64,000 nucleotides of DNA from Serinicoccus sediminis (GTDB lineage Bacteria; Actinomycetota; Actinomycetes; Actinomycetales; Dermatophilaceae): NCBI RefSeq assembly GCF_004153545.1, contig NZ_SDVA01000004.1, positions 160,229 through 224,228 on the forward strand, given 5' to 3'. The position numbers and the translations under genes were made by a program. Of the stretch, positions 49,531 to 61,034 are shown in pieces. The stretch's first letter is position 1; each line of letters starts with the position of its first letter. The notes under the pieces were generated by a model that was not told the origin of the DNA, did not search any database, and saw nothing but the letters and a program-made list of their open reading frames with translations.

Positions 49531-51855
49531 TCAGCGGCGCAGCAGACGACGCGCGCCCTCGCGCAGCCCCGCGACGCCGCTGCCGGGCAGCAGCACGGCG
49601 TTGACCCGCTGGTTCCAGGGAGAGGTATGCCGTACCTCGTCGACCACGGTGCGCACGTCGTCGCCCATCCGGTCCGCCTCGTCCTCGCCCAGGGTGCCGG
49701 GTGCGGCATACCGGGCGCGCTCGAGGGTGGCCACCGCGCGACCGAGCGCCCGGTCGCCGGACTCCTCCATCGTCGTGCCGCCCAGGTAGTGCCGGCGCAT
49801 GCTGCGCGGGCTGCGCTCCGGGGGAGTGCTCACCCCCAGGTCGCTCAGCGAGCGGGTGAGCCGCTGCCACTCGCCCTCGACCCGCTCGGACGCGGTGGTG
49901 GCCGCCCGCACCCCGGCCTCCCGGTGCCGTCGGCCCGCCCAGGGCAGGACCGTCGCCAGCGCCCCGAGGAGCAGCAGCGCGAGCAGCGTGCGCAGCACCG
50001 TGGGCAGCAGGTCGCCGAGCCGGTCGAGCAGCGTCGGGTCGGCCGGGGCCGGCGCCGCCGTGGGCTCGGGCGTCGGGGTGAGCTCCTGCGGCACCTCCGA
50101 GGTGCTGGGGGCGGCGTCCCCCTCGTCGGTCGACCGCGCGTAGGCCGGCGGCGTGCCCGCCCGGACACCGGGGGTCGGCTCGAAGCGGGTCCACCCCAGG
50201 CCGTCGATCCACAGCTCGGGCCAGGTGTGCGCGTCGGCCGCGACGACCTGGCGGGTGCCGTCCTCCTGGGTGGTGCCGGGGAGGAAGCCGACCGCCATCC
50301 GCGCCGGGATGCCCTCGTGGCGCGCCATCATGACCATGGCGGTCGCGAACTGCACGCAGTACCCCTGGCGGGTCTCCAGGAAGCCGCCGATGGGGTCGTC
50401 GGCCCCCGCCTCGGCCGGGGGCTCGAGCTCCAGGGAGTACTCGTAGCCGCCGTCGGTGCGCAGGTGGGACTGGATGAGCACCGCGGTCTGCAGGGCGTTG
50501 TCCTCGTCACCGACGACCTCCTCGACGAGCGCGGCGACCTGGTCACGGGACACCTCGTCCACGGCCAGCAGGTCCTCGTCGAACTGCTCGGCCAGCGCCG
50601 GCTGCTCGCCGACCCCGGCCGGCAGCGCGCCGCCGGGGTCCAGGGTGAGGTAGGTCGCGTCGTACTGCTCGGGCTGCCCCTGGAGGACGACGGTGGCGTC
50701 CCGCGGGTCGTAGCGGTATCCGGCGCCGTCCAGCTGCAGCCCGGTGAGCAGCGGGGGCACCGCGAGGTGCGGCGGCTCGAGCTCGTTGTCGAGGACCTGG
50801 AACTCGGCCTCCCCGGCCGGCACGTCCTCGCCCAGACCCGGGGGGTCCGGGATCGGCGCGTCCTGCGGCAGCAGCGCCGAGGTGAGGCGTTCGGGGGCCA
50901 CCCACCGACCGTCCTCGAAGCGCTCGGTGGCGGTGACCCGCAACGGCGGCTGGCTGATGGCGGTGGTGCGGTAGGTCAGGACCGGCGCGCGGGACTGGTT
51001 GCGCAGGTCCTGCCCCGGGTCCATGGTCTCGGTGAAGGCCACGTCGCCCGCGTCGGCGTCGACGTCGCGGGCCTCGGGGTTGCGGGCCAGCCCGTCGCCG
51101 AAGAAGGTCGGCGGCAGGTGCGGCAGGAAGGACGCGCCCAGGACCGCCGCCACCACGGTCAGGGCACCGACCACCTGCGCCAGACCGCGGTAGCTGCGCG
51201 GCCCCTCGGACACGTCGCCCGCGCCGCGGGACTCGCGCCGGCCCGCCGAGGGCCACGACAGGCTCAGCCGCCGCCCCTGCTGGGCGAGCATGAGCAGCCA
51301 CATGACGAGCACCGCGGCGAAGTACCACGGCTCCATCGCCTGCCCGGTGTTGGACACCGAGACCAGGAAGCCGGCGACGAGCGGTATGCCGGCGCTCGCC
51401 GGCGCGCGCCCGGTCACCCCCATCGAGTCGACGGAGACCGCGGTCAGGGTGAGGACGGCCACGACGAGGAAGGAGACCCCCTGCGTGGTGGGGGCGGGCG
51501 CGGCATACGTCTGCAGCACGGTGCCCGCCTGCGCGAGCAGGGCTCCGACGAGCTCGATCGTCTCCCGGGTCGGGAGGACGCCCCGCCACAGGGTCTCGCG
51601 CAGGTAGATGACCGCCAGGCCGGCCAGGCCGAGCACGAGCTGCCCCAGCGCGACCAGGGTCGGGGGGACGTCGAGGGAGCGCAGCACGGCTCCTCCGAGC
51701 GCCACGAGCACGACCATCGTCACCGCCGGGGCCAGCCAGCTGCCCTCGCGCAGCAGGTCGGTGAGCGGCCACGCGACGGACAGCGTCGCCAGGGCCGCGA
51801 CGAGCCCCTCGGCCCACAGGCCGCGGCTCACCCAGTCGCGCTCGTCGTGCCTCAC
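49531..51855 (-). CDS. Transglutaminase-like membrane protein (TgpA/DUF3488 type)
   Basis: Membrane protein of 774 residues with an extracytoplasmic transglutaminase-like core. GTG 51855 overlaps the DUF58 stop as GTGA. The first ~230 residues hold six or more helices (DUF3488/TgpA N-terminal type). A large outside domain follows, with catalytic Cys in RQGYCVQFATAMVMM, His in DAHTWPELW, and Asp in the following WIDGLGW strand, so the triad is in place. One more helix (about 610-632) precedes a basic cytoplasmic domain. It forms an operon with MoxR and DUF58 genes. Such proteins are implicated in peptide cross-linking or cleavage at the surface; the substrate is unknown. Confidence 0.88.
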   Translation of the reverse strand: MRHDERDWVSRGLWAEGLVAALATLSVAWPLTDLLREGSWLAPAVTMVVLVALGGAVLRSLDVPPTLVALGQLVLGLAGLAVIYLRETLWRGVLPTRETIELVGALLAQAGTVLQTYAAPAPTTQGVSFLVVAVLTLTAVSVDSMGVTGRAPASAGIPLVAGFLVSVSNTGQAMEPWYFAAVLVMWLLMLAQQGRRLSLSWPSAGRRESRGAGDVSEGPRSYRGLAQVVGALTVVAAVLGASFLPHLPPTFFGDGLARNPEARDVDADAGDVAFTETMDPGQDLRNQSRAPVLTYRTTAISQPPLRVTATERFEDGRWVAPERLTSALLPQDAPIPDPPGLGEDVPAGEAEFQVLDNELEPPHLAVPPLLTGLQLDGAGYRYDPRDATVVLQGQPEQYDATYLTLDPGGALPAGVGEQPALAEQFDEDLLAVDEVSRDQVAALVEEVVGDEDNALQTAVLIQSHLRTDGGYEYSLELEPPAEAGADDPIGGFLETRQGYCVQFATAMVMMARHEGIPARMAVGFLPGTTQEDGTRQVVAADAHTWPELWIDGLGWTRFEPTPGVRAGTPPAYARSTDEGDAAPSTSEVPQELTPTPEPTAAPAPADPTLLDRLGDLLPTVLRTLLALLLLGALATVLPWAGRRHREAGVRAATTASERVEGEWQRLTRSLSDLGVSTPPERSPRSMRRHYLGGTTMEESGDRALGRAVATLERARYAAPGTLGEDEADRMGDDVRTVVDEVRHTSPWNQRVNAVLLPGSGVAGLREGARRLLRR

Positions 51856-53096
51856 GCCGACCTCCCGACCGCGGTCGCGCGCAGCGAGGTCCAGGCCTCG
51901 GGGATGCCGGTGTGCGGCCCCACCGTCACCGTGCGCCACCCCGCGTCGGCGAGGACCCCGGTCGGGGCGTCCGGGGCGGCGGTGCCACCGAAGCGCGCCG
52001 GGTCCAGGACGAAGGCCAGGGCGCGGGAGCCGGGCTGGCGGATCGACGCGAGGGTGCGCAGCTCGTGCTCGTCGTGCGCCACCACGGCCGTGACGAGCAG
52101 CACCCCGCCGGAGGTGAAGGAGGAGGCGGCCGCCGAGAGCCGGTCGAGCCGCGCGTCGGTCTCCGGCTGCACCCGCGCGAGCGCGTCCATCGCCGGGCCC
52201 AGCTCGACGGGATGCTGCACGCTGCCGTCCCGCAGCGCGGCGTCGGTGAGGAGGTGGACGACGAACCCGTCCGCGACGAGGTGCCGCGTCACCGACGCGA
52301 GCGCGCTGACCGCCCACTCGTAGGACGGGCGCAGGCCGGAGCCGGGGTGGGCTTGCGCCCGGGAGTCGAGGAGCAGCACGGCCCGGCGGCGCGCGGGACG
52401 GTCCTCCTGGCGGACCATGAGCTCCCCGCGGTGCGCCGTGGCCGGCCAGTGGACGCGGCGCAGCTCGTCGCCGTCGCGGTAGGTCCGGATGCTGACGTCG
52501 TCCTCGCCGTGCAGGGCGATCATCTGCGGCATCTCGCCCTCGCTGCCGCGCGAGCTGCCCCGCATCCGGTCCTCGCCCAGGCTCACGACCCGGGGCAGGA
52601 CGAGCAGCTCGGTGCGCAAGGACAGCTGCAGGGTGCGGAAGGTCAGGCCGAAGGGGTCGCGCTGGCGCAGGACGATGGGGCCGAGCGCGTAGGCCCCGCG
52701 GTGCCGGGAGCGGACGGTGTAGCGCAGGCGGCGCTCCTCGCCGGTGACCATGCGCGGCAGGATGTAACGCGGACGCTCACCCAGCTGGTAGTCCACGTGC
52801 TCCTCGGCGAGGTAGACCGCCGACCGCGGCCCCAGGTTGCGGAAGCGCACCTCGACCTCCCCGCGCTCCTCCGGGACCAGCCGTGGCGGGTCCACCTCCC
52901 TGGCCACGGTCATCCGCGGGGCGCGTCGGGGCATGAGCAGCAGCACGAGCACCGGCAGCGCGACGAGGGCGAGACCGATGCGGGTGACGTCCTCGTAGCC
53001 CAGCACGACGCCGGCGAAGGCCATGAGCAGACCCAGGACGAGGAACGCCTTGCCGCGCGTCGTCAGCGCTCCCCAGGGGCCGGTGCCAGGCGTCAT
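51852..53096 (-). CDS. DUF58 protein
   Basis: MoxR-associated protein of 414 residues. Two hydrophobic helices at the start (about 17-57) anchor it. The DUF58 hallmark is near the middle, DGDELRRVHWPATAHRGELMVR (shown in part: RRVHWPATAHRGEL). A vWA-like second half follows (VLLLDSRAQ ... SGGVLLVTAV), with an altered metal site. It sits 16 bp after the MoxR stop and overlaps the transglutaminase-like gene. Known gene trios of this type suggest that MoxR assembles or activates the other two. Confidence 0.88.
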   Translation of the reverse strand: MTPGTGPWGALTTRGKAFLVLGLLMAFAGVVLGYEDVTRIGLALVALPVLVLLLMPRRAPRMTVAREVDPPRLVPEERGEVEVRFRNLGPRSAVYLAEEHVDYQLGERPRYILPRMVTGEERRLRYTVRSRHRGAYALGPIVLRQRDPFGLTFRTLQLSLRTELLVLPRVVSLGEDRMRGSSRGSEGEMPQMIALHGEDDVSIRTYRDGDELRRVHWPATAHRGELMVRQEDRPARRRAVLLLDSRAQAHPGSGLRPSYEWAVSALASVTRHLVADGFVVHLLTDAALRDGSVQHPVELGPAMDALARVQPETDARLDRLSAAASSFTSGGVLLVTAVVAHDEHELRTLASIRQPGSRALAFVLDPARFGGTAAPDAPTGVLADAGWRTVTVGPHTGIPEAWTSLRATAVGRSA

Positions 53097-53112
53097 CGGG
53101 GGTGGTCCGGCC

Positions 53113-54090
<978 letters not shown>

Positions 54091-54395
54091 GACCCGATCT
54101 TGCCAAACGTCGCGCCGGGCCGCGCCGTGGTCCCGCCCTCACCACACCCCGGGCGTCTTCCCCCACTTCTCCCCACCCCCGCCTCGGGAGAGGGGGACCA
54201 GGGGCTGCGGCAGGGGCCGGACTGGTCGGGTCGACAGTCTGACCTGCGGTGATGCGGCACAGCCTGCTGGCGCACGTCGGGGGTGTGCTTCCGGGCCACC
54301 CCTGGGTGCGAGATCACCCCCCACCTCGCCCCACCGGGGCTGACCTGCGAGGACGAGGAAGATCATGCGAAGATGACCGCGGTTTGCTGGTCCAG
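54091..54395. other. Divergent intergenic region, moxR/mraZ
   Basis: About 300 bp without a gene. It holds GC-rich tracts (CCCCACC, GGGAGAGGGGG) near 54170-54200 and 54310-54340 and becomes richer in A+T from 54355. No further clear promoter, repeat or RNA is seen beyond the mraZ control region annotated next. Confidence 0.4.
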
Positions 54396-54421
54396 GTGGG
54401 GTGATGTGGAGTAGAGTGGGG
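54396..54421 (+). promoter_or_regulatory. MraZ box and mraZ -10
   Basis: GTGGGG (54396), GTGGAG (54406) and GTGGGG (54416) recur at exactly 10-bp period, the layout of MraZ-binding repeats. TAGAGT at 54412-54417 fits a -10 inside the box, so MraZ binding would repress the cluster. Confidence 0.6.
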
Positions 54422-54462
54422 ACACTTGGAGACGCCGGCCGATCGACCGAAGGGGTGGTGAC

Positions 54463-54897
54463 GTGCTCTTCCTCGGCACCTACACGCCCCGGCTCGACGA
54501 CAAGGGCCGGATGATCCTGCCGGCCAAGTTCCGCGAGCGGCTCGCCGGCGGCCTGGTCATCACCCGGGGCCAAGAGCACTGCCTCTACGTCTTCACCCAG
54601 GCCGACTTCGAGCGGCTGGTCCAGCAGTGGCAGGACAGCCCCACCTCGTCCAAGACGGTCCGGGACTACCAGCGCTTCTTCCTCTCCGGCGCCTCGGACG
54701 AGATCCCCGACAAGCAGGGACGCATCACCGTGCCCCCGCTGCTGCGGTCCTACGCCGGGCTGACCGGGGACTGCACGGTCATCGGTGCGGGCAACCGCCT
54801 GGAGGTCTGGGACACCCAGGCCTGGGCGTCCTACACCGCAGAGCACGAGGACTCCTTCGCCGACCTGTCCGAGGAGGTGGTCCCCGGACTCATGTGA
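54463..54897 (+). CDS. mraZ: Transcriptional regulator MraZ
   Basis: First gene of the division and wall cluster, 144 residues. GTG 54463 follows AAGGGG. Two AbrB-like swapped-hairpin repeats are visible: [20 protein letters not shown] at the start (in part: [14 protein letters not shown]) and [15 protein letters not shown] in the second half. MraZ forms rings and represses its own operon by binding GTGG-type repeats at 10-bp intervals; such repeats lie directly upstream. Confidence 0.95.
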   Translation: MLFLGTYTPRLDDKGRMILPAKFRERLAGGLVITRGQEHCLYVFTQADFERLVQQWQDSPTSSKTVRDYQRFFLSGASDEIPDKQGRITVPPLLRSYAGLTGDCTVIGAGNRLEVWDTQAWASYTAEHEDSFADLSEEVVPGLM

Positions 54898-55067
54898 CCG
54901 CGGGGGCCGCGCCCTGGCCTCCCCCCGTCCGTCGTCGCCCGACTCCTCTTCCCCGGAGCCGGGACCACCTCGGACCCGACCCGACTTCCCCCGGGCCGGG
55001 ACCAGGCGGACGGTGGGGGACCAGGGTCCGGCCACCGGGGGCCACGAGCCACCAGGGACCGACGGCG

Positions 55068-56093
55068 ATGGCAGCAGACACCTCGCGCCCGACGCAGGAC
55101 CGGCACGTCCCGGTCCTGCTGGAGCGCTGCGTCGAGCTGCTCGCCCCCGCCCTGCAGCATGAGGGCGCGGTGTTCGTGGACGGCACCCTGGGCATGGGTG
55201 GTCACACCGAGGCGCTGCTGCGGGCCTGCCCGCAGGCCCGCGCCGTCGGCGTCGACCGAGACCCGCAGGCCCTGGCGCTCGCGGCCGCCCGCCTCGCGCC
55301 CTTCGGCGAGCGGTTCACCCCCGTGCACGCGGTGAGCGACGACCTGCCGGGTCTTCTGGCCGAGGTCGGGGTCGACGGCGCCGACGCCGTGCTCTTCGAC
55401 CTGGGCGTCTCCTCGCTGCAGCTGGACGAGCTCGAGCGCGGCTTCGCCTACCGTGCCGACGCCCCGCTGGACATGCGGATGGACCAGTCGGTCCCGGGCA
55501 CGGCCGCCGACGTCCTCAACACCTACGACGTCCGCGACCTCACCCGCATCCTGCGCGAGTACGGCGAGGAGCGCTTCGCGCGGCCCATCGCCCGGGCCGT
55601 CGTGCGCCGTCGCGAGGAGCAGCCGTTCACCACCTCCGGCCCCCTGGTGGAGCTGCTCCACGACGTCGTCCCGGCCGCCTCGCAGCGCAGCGGCGGGCAC
55701 CCCGCCAAGCGCACCTTCCAGGCGCTGCGCATCGAGGTCAACGCCGAGCTGTCGACCTGGCGGGCCGGGCTGGCCGCGGCGCTGCGCGCCCTGACCACCG
55801 GTGGCCGCATCGTCGTCCTGTCCTACCACTCGCTCGAGGACCGCATCACCAAGCAGGGGCTGGCCGCCGGGGCCACCAGCTCGGCCCCGCCGGACCTGCC
55901 GGTGGAGCTGCCCGAGCACCAGCCCTGGCTGCGGCTGCTCACCCGTGGGGCCGAGCGGGCCGACGCGCAGGAGCAGGAGTCCAACCCTCGGTCCGCCTCG
56001 GTCCGCCTGCGGGCCGCCGAGCGCACCCGCACCACCCCCGACCAGTCCGTCCGTCCCACCCGCACGACGCGCGAGGAGCCCCCGACACCATGA
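55068..56093 (+). CDS. rsmH: 16S rRNA m4C1402 methyltransferase
   Basis: RsmH (MraW) methylates N4 of C1402 in 16S rRNA with SAM. It has 341 residues from ATG 55068; the ribosome site is weak. Family marks: [29 protein letters not shown] (SAM site), [17 protein letters not shown] and [13 protein letters not shown]-terminal ~50-residue Arg/Thr/Pro-rich tail is extra. It overlaps ftsL as ATGA. The 170-bp gap from mraZ holds no gene. Confidence 0.95.
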   Translation: MAADTSRPTQDRHVPVLLERCVELLAPALQHEGAVFVDGTLGMGGHTEALLRACPQARAVGVDRDPQALALAAARLAPFGERFTPVHAVSDDLPGLLAEVGVDGADAVLFDLGVSSLQLDELERGFAYRADAPLDMRMDQSVPGTAADVLNTYDVRDLTRILREYGEERFARPIARAVVRRREEQPFTTSGPLVELLHDVVPAASQRSGGHPAKRTFQALRIEVNAELSTWRAGLAAALRALTTGGRIVVLSYHSLEDRITKQGLAAGATSSAPPDLPVELPEHQPWLRLLTRGAERADAQEQESNPRSASVRLRAAERTRTTPDQSVRPTRTTREEPPTP

Positions 56094-56542
56094 GCCAGAT
56101 GACCATCTCCAGCCGGATCGGCCGGGTCTCCGCGCCCGCGTCGGGTAGCCGCGCCCGCGCCCGCGCCGTCGACGCCGCGCCGGCCACCGCCAACAACGGC
56201 TTCCGCCTGCTCTGCGTCTTCCTGGTCGCGCTCACCTTCACCGCCGTGCTGCTGCTCAACACGGTGCGCGCCGAGGGGTCCTACGTCCTGAGCAACCTCG
56301 AGGTGGAGGCCACCGCGCTGCACGATCAGAAGGTCACCCTGGCCGACGAGCTGGCGGGCAAGGAGTCCTCGGACAGCCTGGCGAAGGCCGCGACGAAGCT
56401 CAAGATGGTGCCCTCCACGTCCACCGCGACCCTGCGCCTGTCCGACGGCTCCATCACCGGCGTGGCGTCCAAGGTGGACGGTTCGCGCACGCTTACCGTT
56501 GACCTGCCCTCGACGGGCACGGCTCCGGCGAAGGACGACTGA
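56090..56542 (+). CDS. ftsL: FtsL-like division protein
   Basis: Bitopic membrane protein of 150 residues in the position of ftsL. A basic, disordered cytoplasmic tail of ~37 residues is followed by one helix ([19 protein letters not shown]) and an extracytoplasmic heptad stretch ([23 protein letters not shown] in part: [13 protein letters not shown]), then a small tail. The sequence itself is weakly conserved, as usual; the call rests on size, topology and place. ATG overlaps the rsmH stop. Confidence 0.8.
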   Translation: MSQMTISSRIGRVSAPASGSRARARAVDAAPATANNGFRLLCVFLVALTFTAVLLLNTVRAEGSYVLSNLEVEATALHDQKVTLADELAGKESSDSLAKAATKLKMVPSTSTATLRLSDGSITGVASKVDGSRTLTVDLPSTGTAPAKDD

Positions 56543-56548
56543 CAAGGG

Positions 56549-58462
56549 GTGAGCACCGTGGCACGACCGCGCACCGGCCCCCGCTCCCCGTCCTCCCCGG
56601 CCGTCGCGGCCGGCGTCGCCCACCCCGCCCGCCGGGCCCGCGCCCTCATGCTGGGCGTCCTCATCGTCCTCAGCCTGTTCGCCGCGCAGCTCGTGCGGCT
56701 GCAGGGCCTGGACGCCGCCAGCGTCTCCGCGGCGGCGCTGGGGGAGCGGCTGCAGTCCCGCACCATCCCGGCCGCCCGCGGCAGCATCACCGACGTCCAC
56801 GGCGGCGACCTCGCGGTCAGCGTCGAGCGCCGCCGGATCGTCGCCGACCCCACCCTGGTGGTCGACTACGAGCGCAAGGAGGAGGGTCCGGACGGCGAGC
56901 GCCGGGTCGTCGGGACAGGGTATGCCGCCGCCGCCCAGGTGGTGTCCGAGATCACCGGGGCCGACCAGTCCGAGGTGCTGAGCCGCCTGGTGGAGCCGCT
57001 GGGCGAGCAGTACGCCGTCCTCGTCGCCGACGCCTCGCCGCAGGAGTGGCAGGAGATCAAGGCCGCCAACATCCGCGGGGTGTCCAGCGAGGAGCTCATG
57101 CGGCGCGAGTACCCCCTCGGCGAGGCCGCCGCCCCGCTGCTCGGCTGGATCGGCTCGGGCGAGATGGCCGCCGGCGGGATCGAGCTGGTCAAGGACGAGG
57201 AGCTCACCGGCGAGCCGGGCGAGGCGCTCTACGAGATCGGGCAGGACGGTCAGCGCATCAGCACCGGGGTCTACGAGGAGGACCCGGCCCAGCCGGGCCA
57301 GGACCTGCGCCTCACCCTCGACGCCGATCTGCAGTGGCGCGCCTACGACGCGGTCCGCACCCGGGTGAAGGAGGCGGGGGCCCTCTCCGGCTACGCGGCG
57401 GTGATGGACGTCGAGACCGGTCAGCTGCGCGCCCTGACGAGCTACCCGGCCTTCGACCCCTCGGAGACGACCCAGGACGCGGCGGCCATGCGCAACGCCG
57501 CGATCGAGGACGTCTACGAGCCCGGCTCGACCTCCAAGCTCATCACGGCCGCGGCCGCCCTCGAGGAGGGCATCATGGAGCCGGACACCCCCATCGAGGT
57601 GCCGGTGACGATGAGCCGGGCGGGGACCCGGTTCAAGGACGCCGAGCCGCACCCGGTGGAGTACCTCACCTTCGGCGGTGTGCTCGCCAAGTCCTCCAAC
57701 ATGGGCACGATCCTCTACGGCGAGAAGCTGAGCGACCAGCAGCTCTACGACTGGATGCGCCGCTTCGGCATCGGCGACCGGACCGGTCTGGGCCTGCCCG
57801 GCGAGTCCGCGGGACTGGTGCCCGAGCCGTCCACCTGGAGCGCCACCACGCGCTACACCTTCATGTTCGGCCAGGGCCTGTCCGGCACCCTGCTGCAGCA
57901 GATGGGTGTCTTCCAGACGATCGCCAACGACGGCGTCATGGTGCCCCCGAGCATCGTCGCCGGCACGGTGGACGAGGACGGCCGGTACTCCGCCGAGGCG
58001 CAGAAACCGGACCGGCGGGTCATCACCGAGGAGACCGCCCAGAGCCTCACCGAGATCATGCAGCAGGTCCCCTCCACCCAGGGCACGGCGCCGCTCGCCG
58101 CGGTCCCCGGCTACCACGTCGCCGGCAAGACGAGCACCGCCACCCGGGTCGACCCGGAGACCGGGCGCTACAACGGCGGGGTCACGTCCTCGTTCATGGG
58201 CTTCGCGCCCGCGGACGACCCGAAGTACGTCGTGGCCGTCGTCGTGCAGCGCCCCACCCGCATCAGCGAGTTCGGCGGGGTCATCGCCGGTCCGGTCTTC
58301 GCCGACCTGATGCGCTACGCGCTGCAGAAGGAGGGCATCGCCCCGGCCACCACCCCGCCCGCGGAGTTCGAGATCGAGTTCGACCCCGACGAGCCGGTGC
58401 CCGGCCAGAAGGGTGTCACACTGGGAGACCTCGCCATCAAGGACGAAAGGACCGATGGGTGA
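56549..58462 (+). CDS. ftsI: Septal penicillin-binding protein FtsI
   Basis: Class B transpeptidase for septal peptidoglycan, 637 residues. One N-terminal helix (about 33-53) is followed by the pedestal domain (RTIPAARGSITDVHGG) and the transpeptidase domain. Active-site motifs: Ser327-T-S-Lys330, Ser382-S-Asn384 and Lys527-T-Ser529, where the third motif is KTS rather than the usual KTG. The C-terminus has a short ~45-residue tail. GTG 56549 lies 6 bp after ftsL. In this cluster the next gene is normally murE, but here it is murF, joined by a GTGA overlap. Confidence 0.93.
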   Translation: MSTVARPRTGPRSPSSPAVAAGVAHPARRARALMLGVLIVLSLFAAQLVRLQGLDAASVSAAALGERLQSRTIPAARGSITDVHGGDLAVSVERRRIVADPTLVVDYERKEEGPDGERRVVGTGYAAAAQVVSEITGADQSEVLSRLVEPLGEQYAVLVADASPQEWQEIKAANIRGVSSEELMRREYPLGEAAAPLLGWIGSGEMAAGGIELVKDEELTGEPGEALYEIGQDGQRISTGVYEEDPAQPGQDLRLTLDADLQWRAYDAVRTRVKEAGALSGYAAVMDVETGQLRALTSYPAFDPSETTQDAAAMRNAAIEDVYEPGSTSKLITAAAALEEGIMEPDTPIEVPVTMSRAGTRFKDAEPHPVEYLTFGGVLAKSSNMGTILYGEKLSDQQLYDWMRRFGIGDRTGLGLPGESAGLVPEPSTWSATTRYTFMFGQGLSGTLLQQMGVFQTIANDGVMVPPSIVAGTVDEDGRYSAEAQKPDRRVITEETAQSLTEIMQQVPSTQGTAPLAAVPGYHVAGKTSTATRVDPETGRYNGGVTSSFMGFAPADDPKYVVAVVVQRPTRISEFGGVIAGPVFADLMRYALQKEGIAPATTPPAEFEIEFDPDEPVPGQKGVTLGDLAIKDERTDG

Positions 58463-59919
58463 TCCCCCTGACCCTCGGTGAGGTCGCGCGCCTGACCGGC
58501 GGCCGCGTGCACCCGGGTTCGTCCGACCGTGCCGCGCTGCGCGTCACCGGCCCGGTCGTCACCGACTCGCGGGAGGCCGGGCCCGGTGGTCTCTACGTCG
58601 CCCGGCGCGGAGAGAGCGCCGACGGGCACGACTTCGTCGCCGCCGCCGCCGAGCGCGGTGCCGTCGCGGCCCTCACCAACCGACCCGTCGACGACCTGCC
58701 CTGCGTCGTCGTCGACGAGGACCCGGCCCGCCTCTCGCCCCGGCCGGACCGGCCCCCCTACGACGCCGTCACCCGGGCGTTCGCCGCGCTCGCCCGCGAG
58801 GTGCACGAGCGCTGCGCCGCGCACGGGGGCCTGCGCACCGTCGCCATCACCGGCTCCTCGGGCAAGACCTCGACCAAGGACCTCATGGCCCAGGTCCTGG
58901 TGGACCTGGGGCCCACGCTGGCGCCGGAGGCGTCCTACAACTCCGAGGTCGGGCTGCCGCTGACCGTGTGCCGGCTCACCGAGGACACCGCATACCTCGT
59001 GGCGGAGATGGGAGCCTCGGGCGCCGGGCACATCGCCCACCTCACCGAGGTCGCGCCGCCCCAGGTCTCGGTCGTCCTCAACGTCGGCAGCGCCCACCTG
59101 GGCGAGTTCGGCTCCCGGGAGGCCATCGGCCTGGCCAAGTCCGAGATCGTGGCCGCCCTCCCCGAGGGCGGGCTGGCGGTCCTCAACGCCGACGACGACG
59201 TCGTCAGCGCCATGGCCGACGTGGCCGCTGGGGTCGGGGCCCGCACCGTGCTCGTCGGGCTCGGGGCGCACGCCGAGGTCCGCGCGGAGCAGGTCCGGCT
59301 GGACGCGCTGAGCCGCGCGTCGTTCGTGCTCACCGCGCCCGGCGGGGTGGCCGAACCGGTGACCCTGCAGCTCGCGGGGGAGCACCAGGTCGGCAACGCC
59401 CTGGCCGTGGCCGCGGTCGCCGCCGAGTGGGGTATGCCGTGGCGCGAGGTCGCGGCCGCGCTCACCGCCGCGGCGCCCCGGTCCCGGTGGCGGATGGAGG
59501 TCACCGAGCGCCCGGACGGCGTCACCGTGGTCAACGACGCCTACAACGCCAACCCCGAGTCGATGCGGGCCGCGCTGCGCGCCCTCGCGGCGATGCGCCG
59601 TGGCGAGGGCCGCACCGTGGCTGCCGTCGGCGGCATGCTGGAGCTCGGGGCCGACAGCGACCTCGAGCACGAGCGCGTCGGCGCCCACGCGGCCGAGCTG
59701 GGGGTGGACGAGCTCGTCGTCGTCGGCCTGGTCGCGCGCCCGGCGGCGACGGCATACCAGGCGGCCGGCGGCACCAGGGTGACGACCGTCGCGGACCGCG
59801 ACGAGGCGCGGGAGCACCTCCAGGAGACGCTGCGCCCCGGCGACGTCGTCCTGCTCAAGAGCAGCCGGGACTCCGGGCTGCGACTGCTCGGCGACGAGCT
59901 GGCCGGGGTGGGCGGCTGA
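58459..59919 (+). CDS. murF: UDP-MurNAc-tripeptide:D-Ala-D-Ala ligase
   Basis: Adds D-Ala-D-Ala to the UDP-muramyl tripeptide in the cytosol. GTG 58459 follows AAAGGA and overlaps ftsI as GTGA; 486 residues. Marks: [18 protein letters not shown] site [25 protein letters not shown] (in part: [10 protein letters not shown]), and [15 protein letters not shown], which is diagnostic for MurF rather than MurE. MurE is not present next to it. Confidence 0.95.
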   Translation: MIPLTLGEVARLTGGRVHPGSSDRAALRVTGPVVTDSREAGPGGLYVARRGESADGHDFVAAAAERGAVAALTNRPVDDLPCVVVDEDPARLSPRPDRPPYDAVTRAFAALAREVHERCAAHGGLRTVAITGSSGKTSTKDLMAQVLVDLGPTLAPEASYNSEVGLPLTVCRLTEDTAYLVAEMGASGAGHIAHLTEVAPPQVSVVLNVGSAHLGEFGSREAIGLAKSEIVAALPEGGLAVLNADDDVVSAMADVAAGVGARTVLVGLGAHAEVRAEQVRLDALSRASFVLTAPGGVAEPVTLQLAGEHQVGNALAVAAVAAEWGMPWREVAAALTAAAPRSRWRMEVTERPDGVTVVNDAYNANPESMRAALRALAAMRRGEGRTVAAVGGMLELGADSDLEHERVGAHAAELGVDELVVVGLVARPAATAYQAAGGTRVTTVADRDEAREHLQETLRPGDVVLLKSSRDSGLRLLGDELAGVGG

Positions 59920-61034
59920 TGGTCAACGTCCTCCTGGCCGGGGCGGTGGCCATGGTCTTCTCGCTGTTCGGGACCCCGCTGTTCATCCGGTTCCTGGTGC
60001 GCCGCGGCTACGGCCAGTTCATCCGCGACGACGGGCCCACCTCGCACCACACCAAGCGGGGGACGCCCACCATGGGCGGCGCGGTCATCATCGGCGCCAC
60101 CCTCGCCGGCTACGTGCTCTCGCACGTGCTGCTCATCCTGCTCGACGTCACCGGCATCCTCGAGGTCACCCACTCACGCTTCAGCCTGAGCGCCATCCTC
60201 GTCCTGTTCCTCATCACCGGCCTCGGCCTCATCGGGTTCCTCGACGACTACACCAAGATCTCCAAGCAGCGCAGCCTCGGCCTCACCTCCGCGGAGAAGC
60301 TCACCGGGCAGACGGTCGTGGCCATCGTCTTCGCGCTGCTCGCGCTGCTGCTGGAGGGCGACAGCACCCGGGCCCCCGCGTCCACGGCGATCTCCTTCGT
60401 GCGCGACACCGCGGTCGACCTCGCCTTCGCCGGGCCGGTGCTCGGGGTGATCCTGTTCATCCTGTGGGCCAACGTGCTCATCGCGGGCGCCTCCAACGGC
60501 GTCAACCTCACCGACGGCCTCGACGGCCTGGCCACCGGCGCCTCGGTCATGGTCTTCGCCGCCTACTCGGTCATCGGGATCTGGCAGTACAACCAGAACT
60601 GCCAGCTCGCGCCCGGCCCCAACTGCTACGACGTGCGCGACGCGCTGGACCTCGCGGTGGTGGCCTGCTCGGTCGCCGGCGCCTGCTTCGGCTTCCTGTG
60701 GTGGAACGCCTCGCCGGCCAAGATCTTCATGGGCGACACCGGCTCGCTCGCCCTCGGCGGCGGGCTCGCCGGGCTGGCCATCACCACCCGCACCGAGCTG
60801 CTGCTGGCGGTGCTCGGCGGCCTCTTCGTCATGATCACCCTGTCGGTCATCATCCAGGTCGCCAGCTTCAAGCTCACCCGCAAGCGGGTGTTCCGGATGG
60901 CGCCGCTGCAGCACCACTTCGAGCTGCTCGGCTGGGCCGAGGTGACCATCGTCATCCGGTTCTGGATCATCGCCGGCATCTGCGTGGCGGTGGGCCTGGG
61001 GCTGTTCTACGGCGAGTGGGTGGCCAACCTGTGA
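59919..61034 (+). CDS. mraY: Phospho-MurNAc-pentapeptide translocase
   Basis: Forms lipid I from UDP-MurNAc-pentapeptide and undecaprenyl phosphate in the membrane. It has 371 residues and about ten helices. Marks: [23 protein letters not shown] with the catalytic Asp pair, [12 protein letters not shown], and [11 protein letters not shown]. The ATG overlaps the murF stop by one base (TGATG), and its stop overlaps murD as GTGA. Confidence 0.96.
   Translation: MVNVLLAGAVAMVFSLFGTPLFIRFLVRRGYGQFIRDDGPTSHHTKRGTPTMGGAVIIGATLAGYVLSHVLLILLDVTGILEVTHSRFSLSAILVLFLITGLGLIGFLDDYTKISKQRSLGLTSAEKLTGQTVVAIVFALLALLLEGDSTRAPASTAISFVRDTAVDLAFAGPVLGVILFILWANVLIAGASNGVNLTDGLDGLATGASVMVFAAYSVIGIWQYNQNCQLAPGPNCYDVRDALDLAVVACSVAGACFGFLWWNASPAKIFMGDTGSLALGGGLAGLAITTRTELLLAVLGGLFVMITLSVIIQVASFKLTRKRVFRMAPLQHHFELLGWAEVTIVIRFWIIAGICVAVGLGLFYGEWVANL

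Noticed and set aside
58459..59919. This ligase as murE
   Set aside because: The motif [11 protein letters not shown] and the position before mraY identify MurF.
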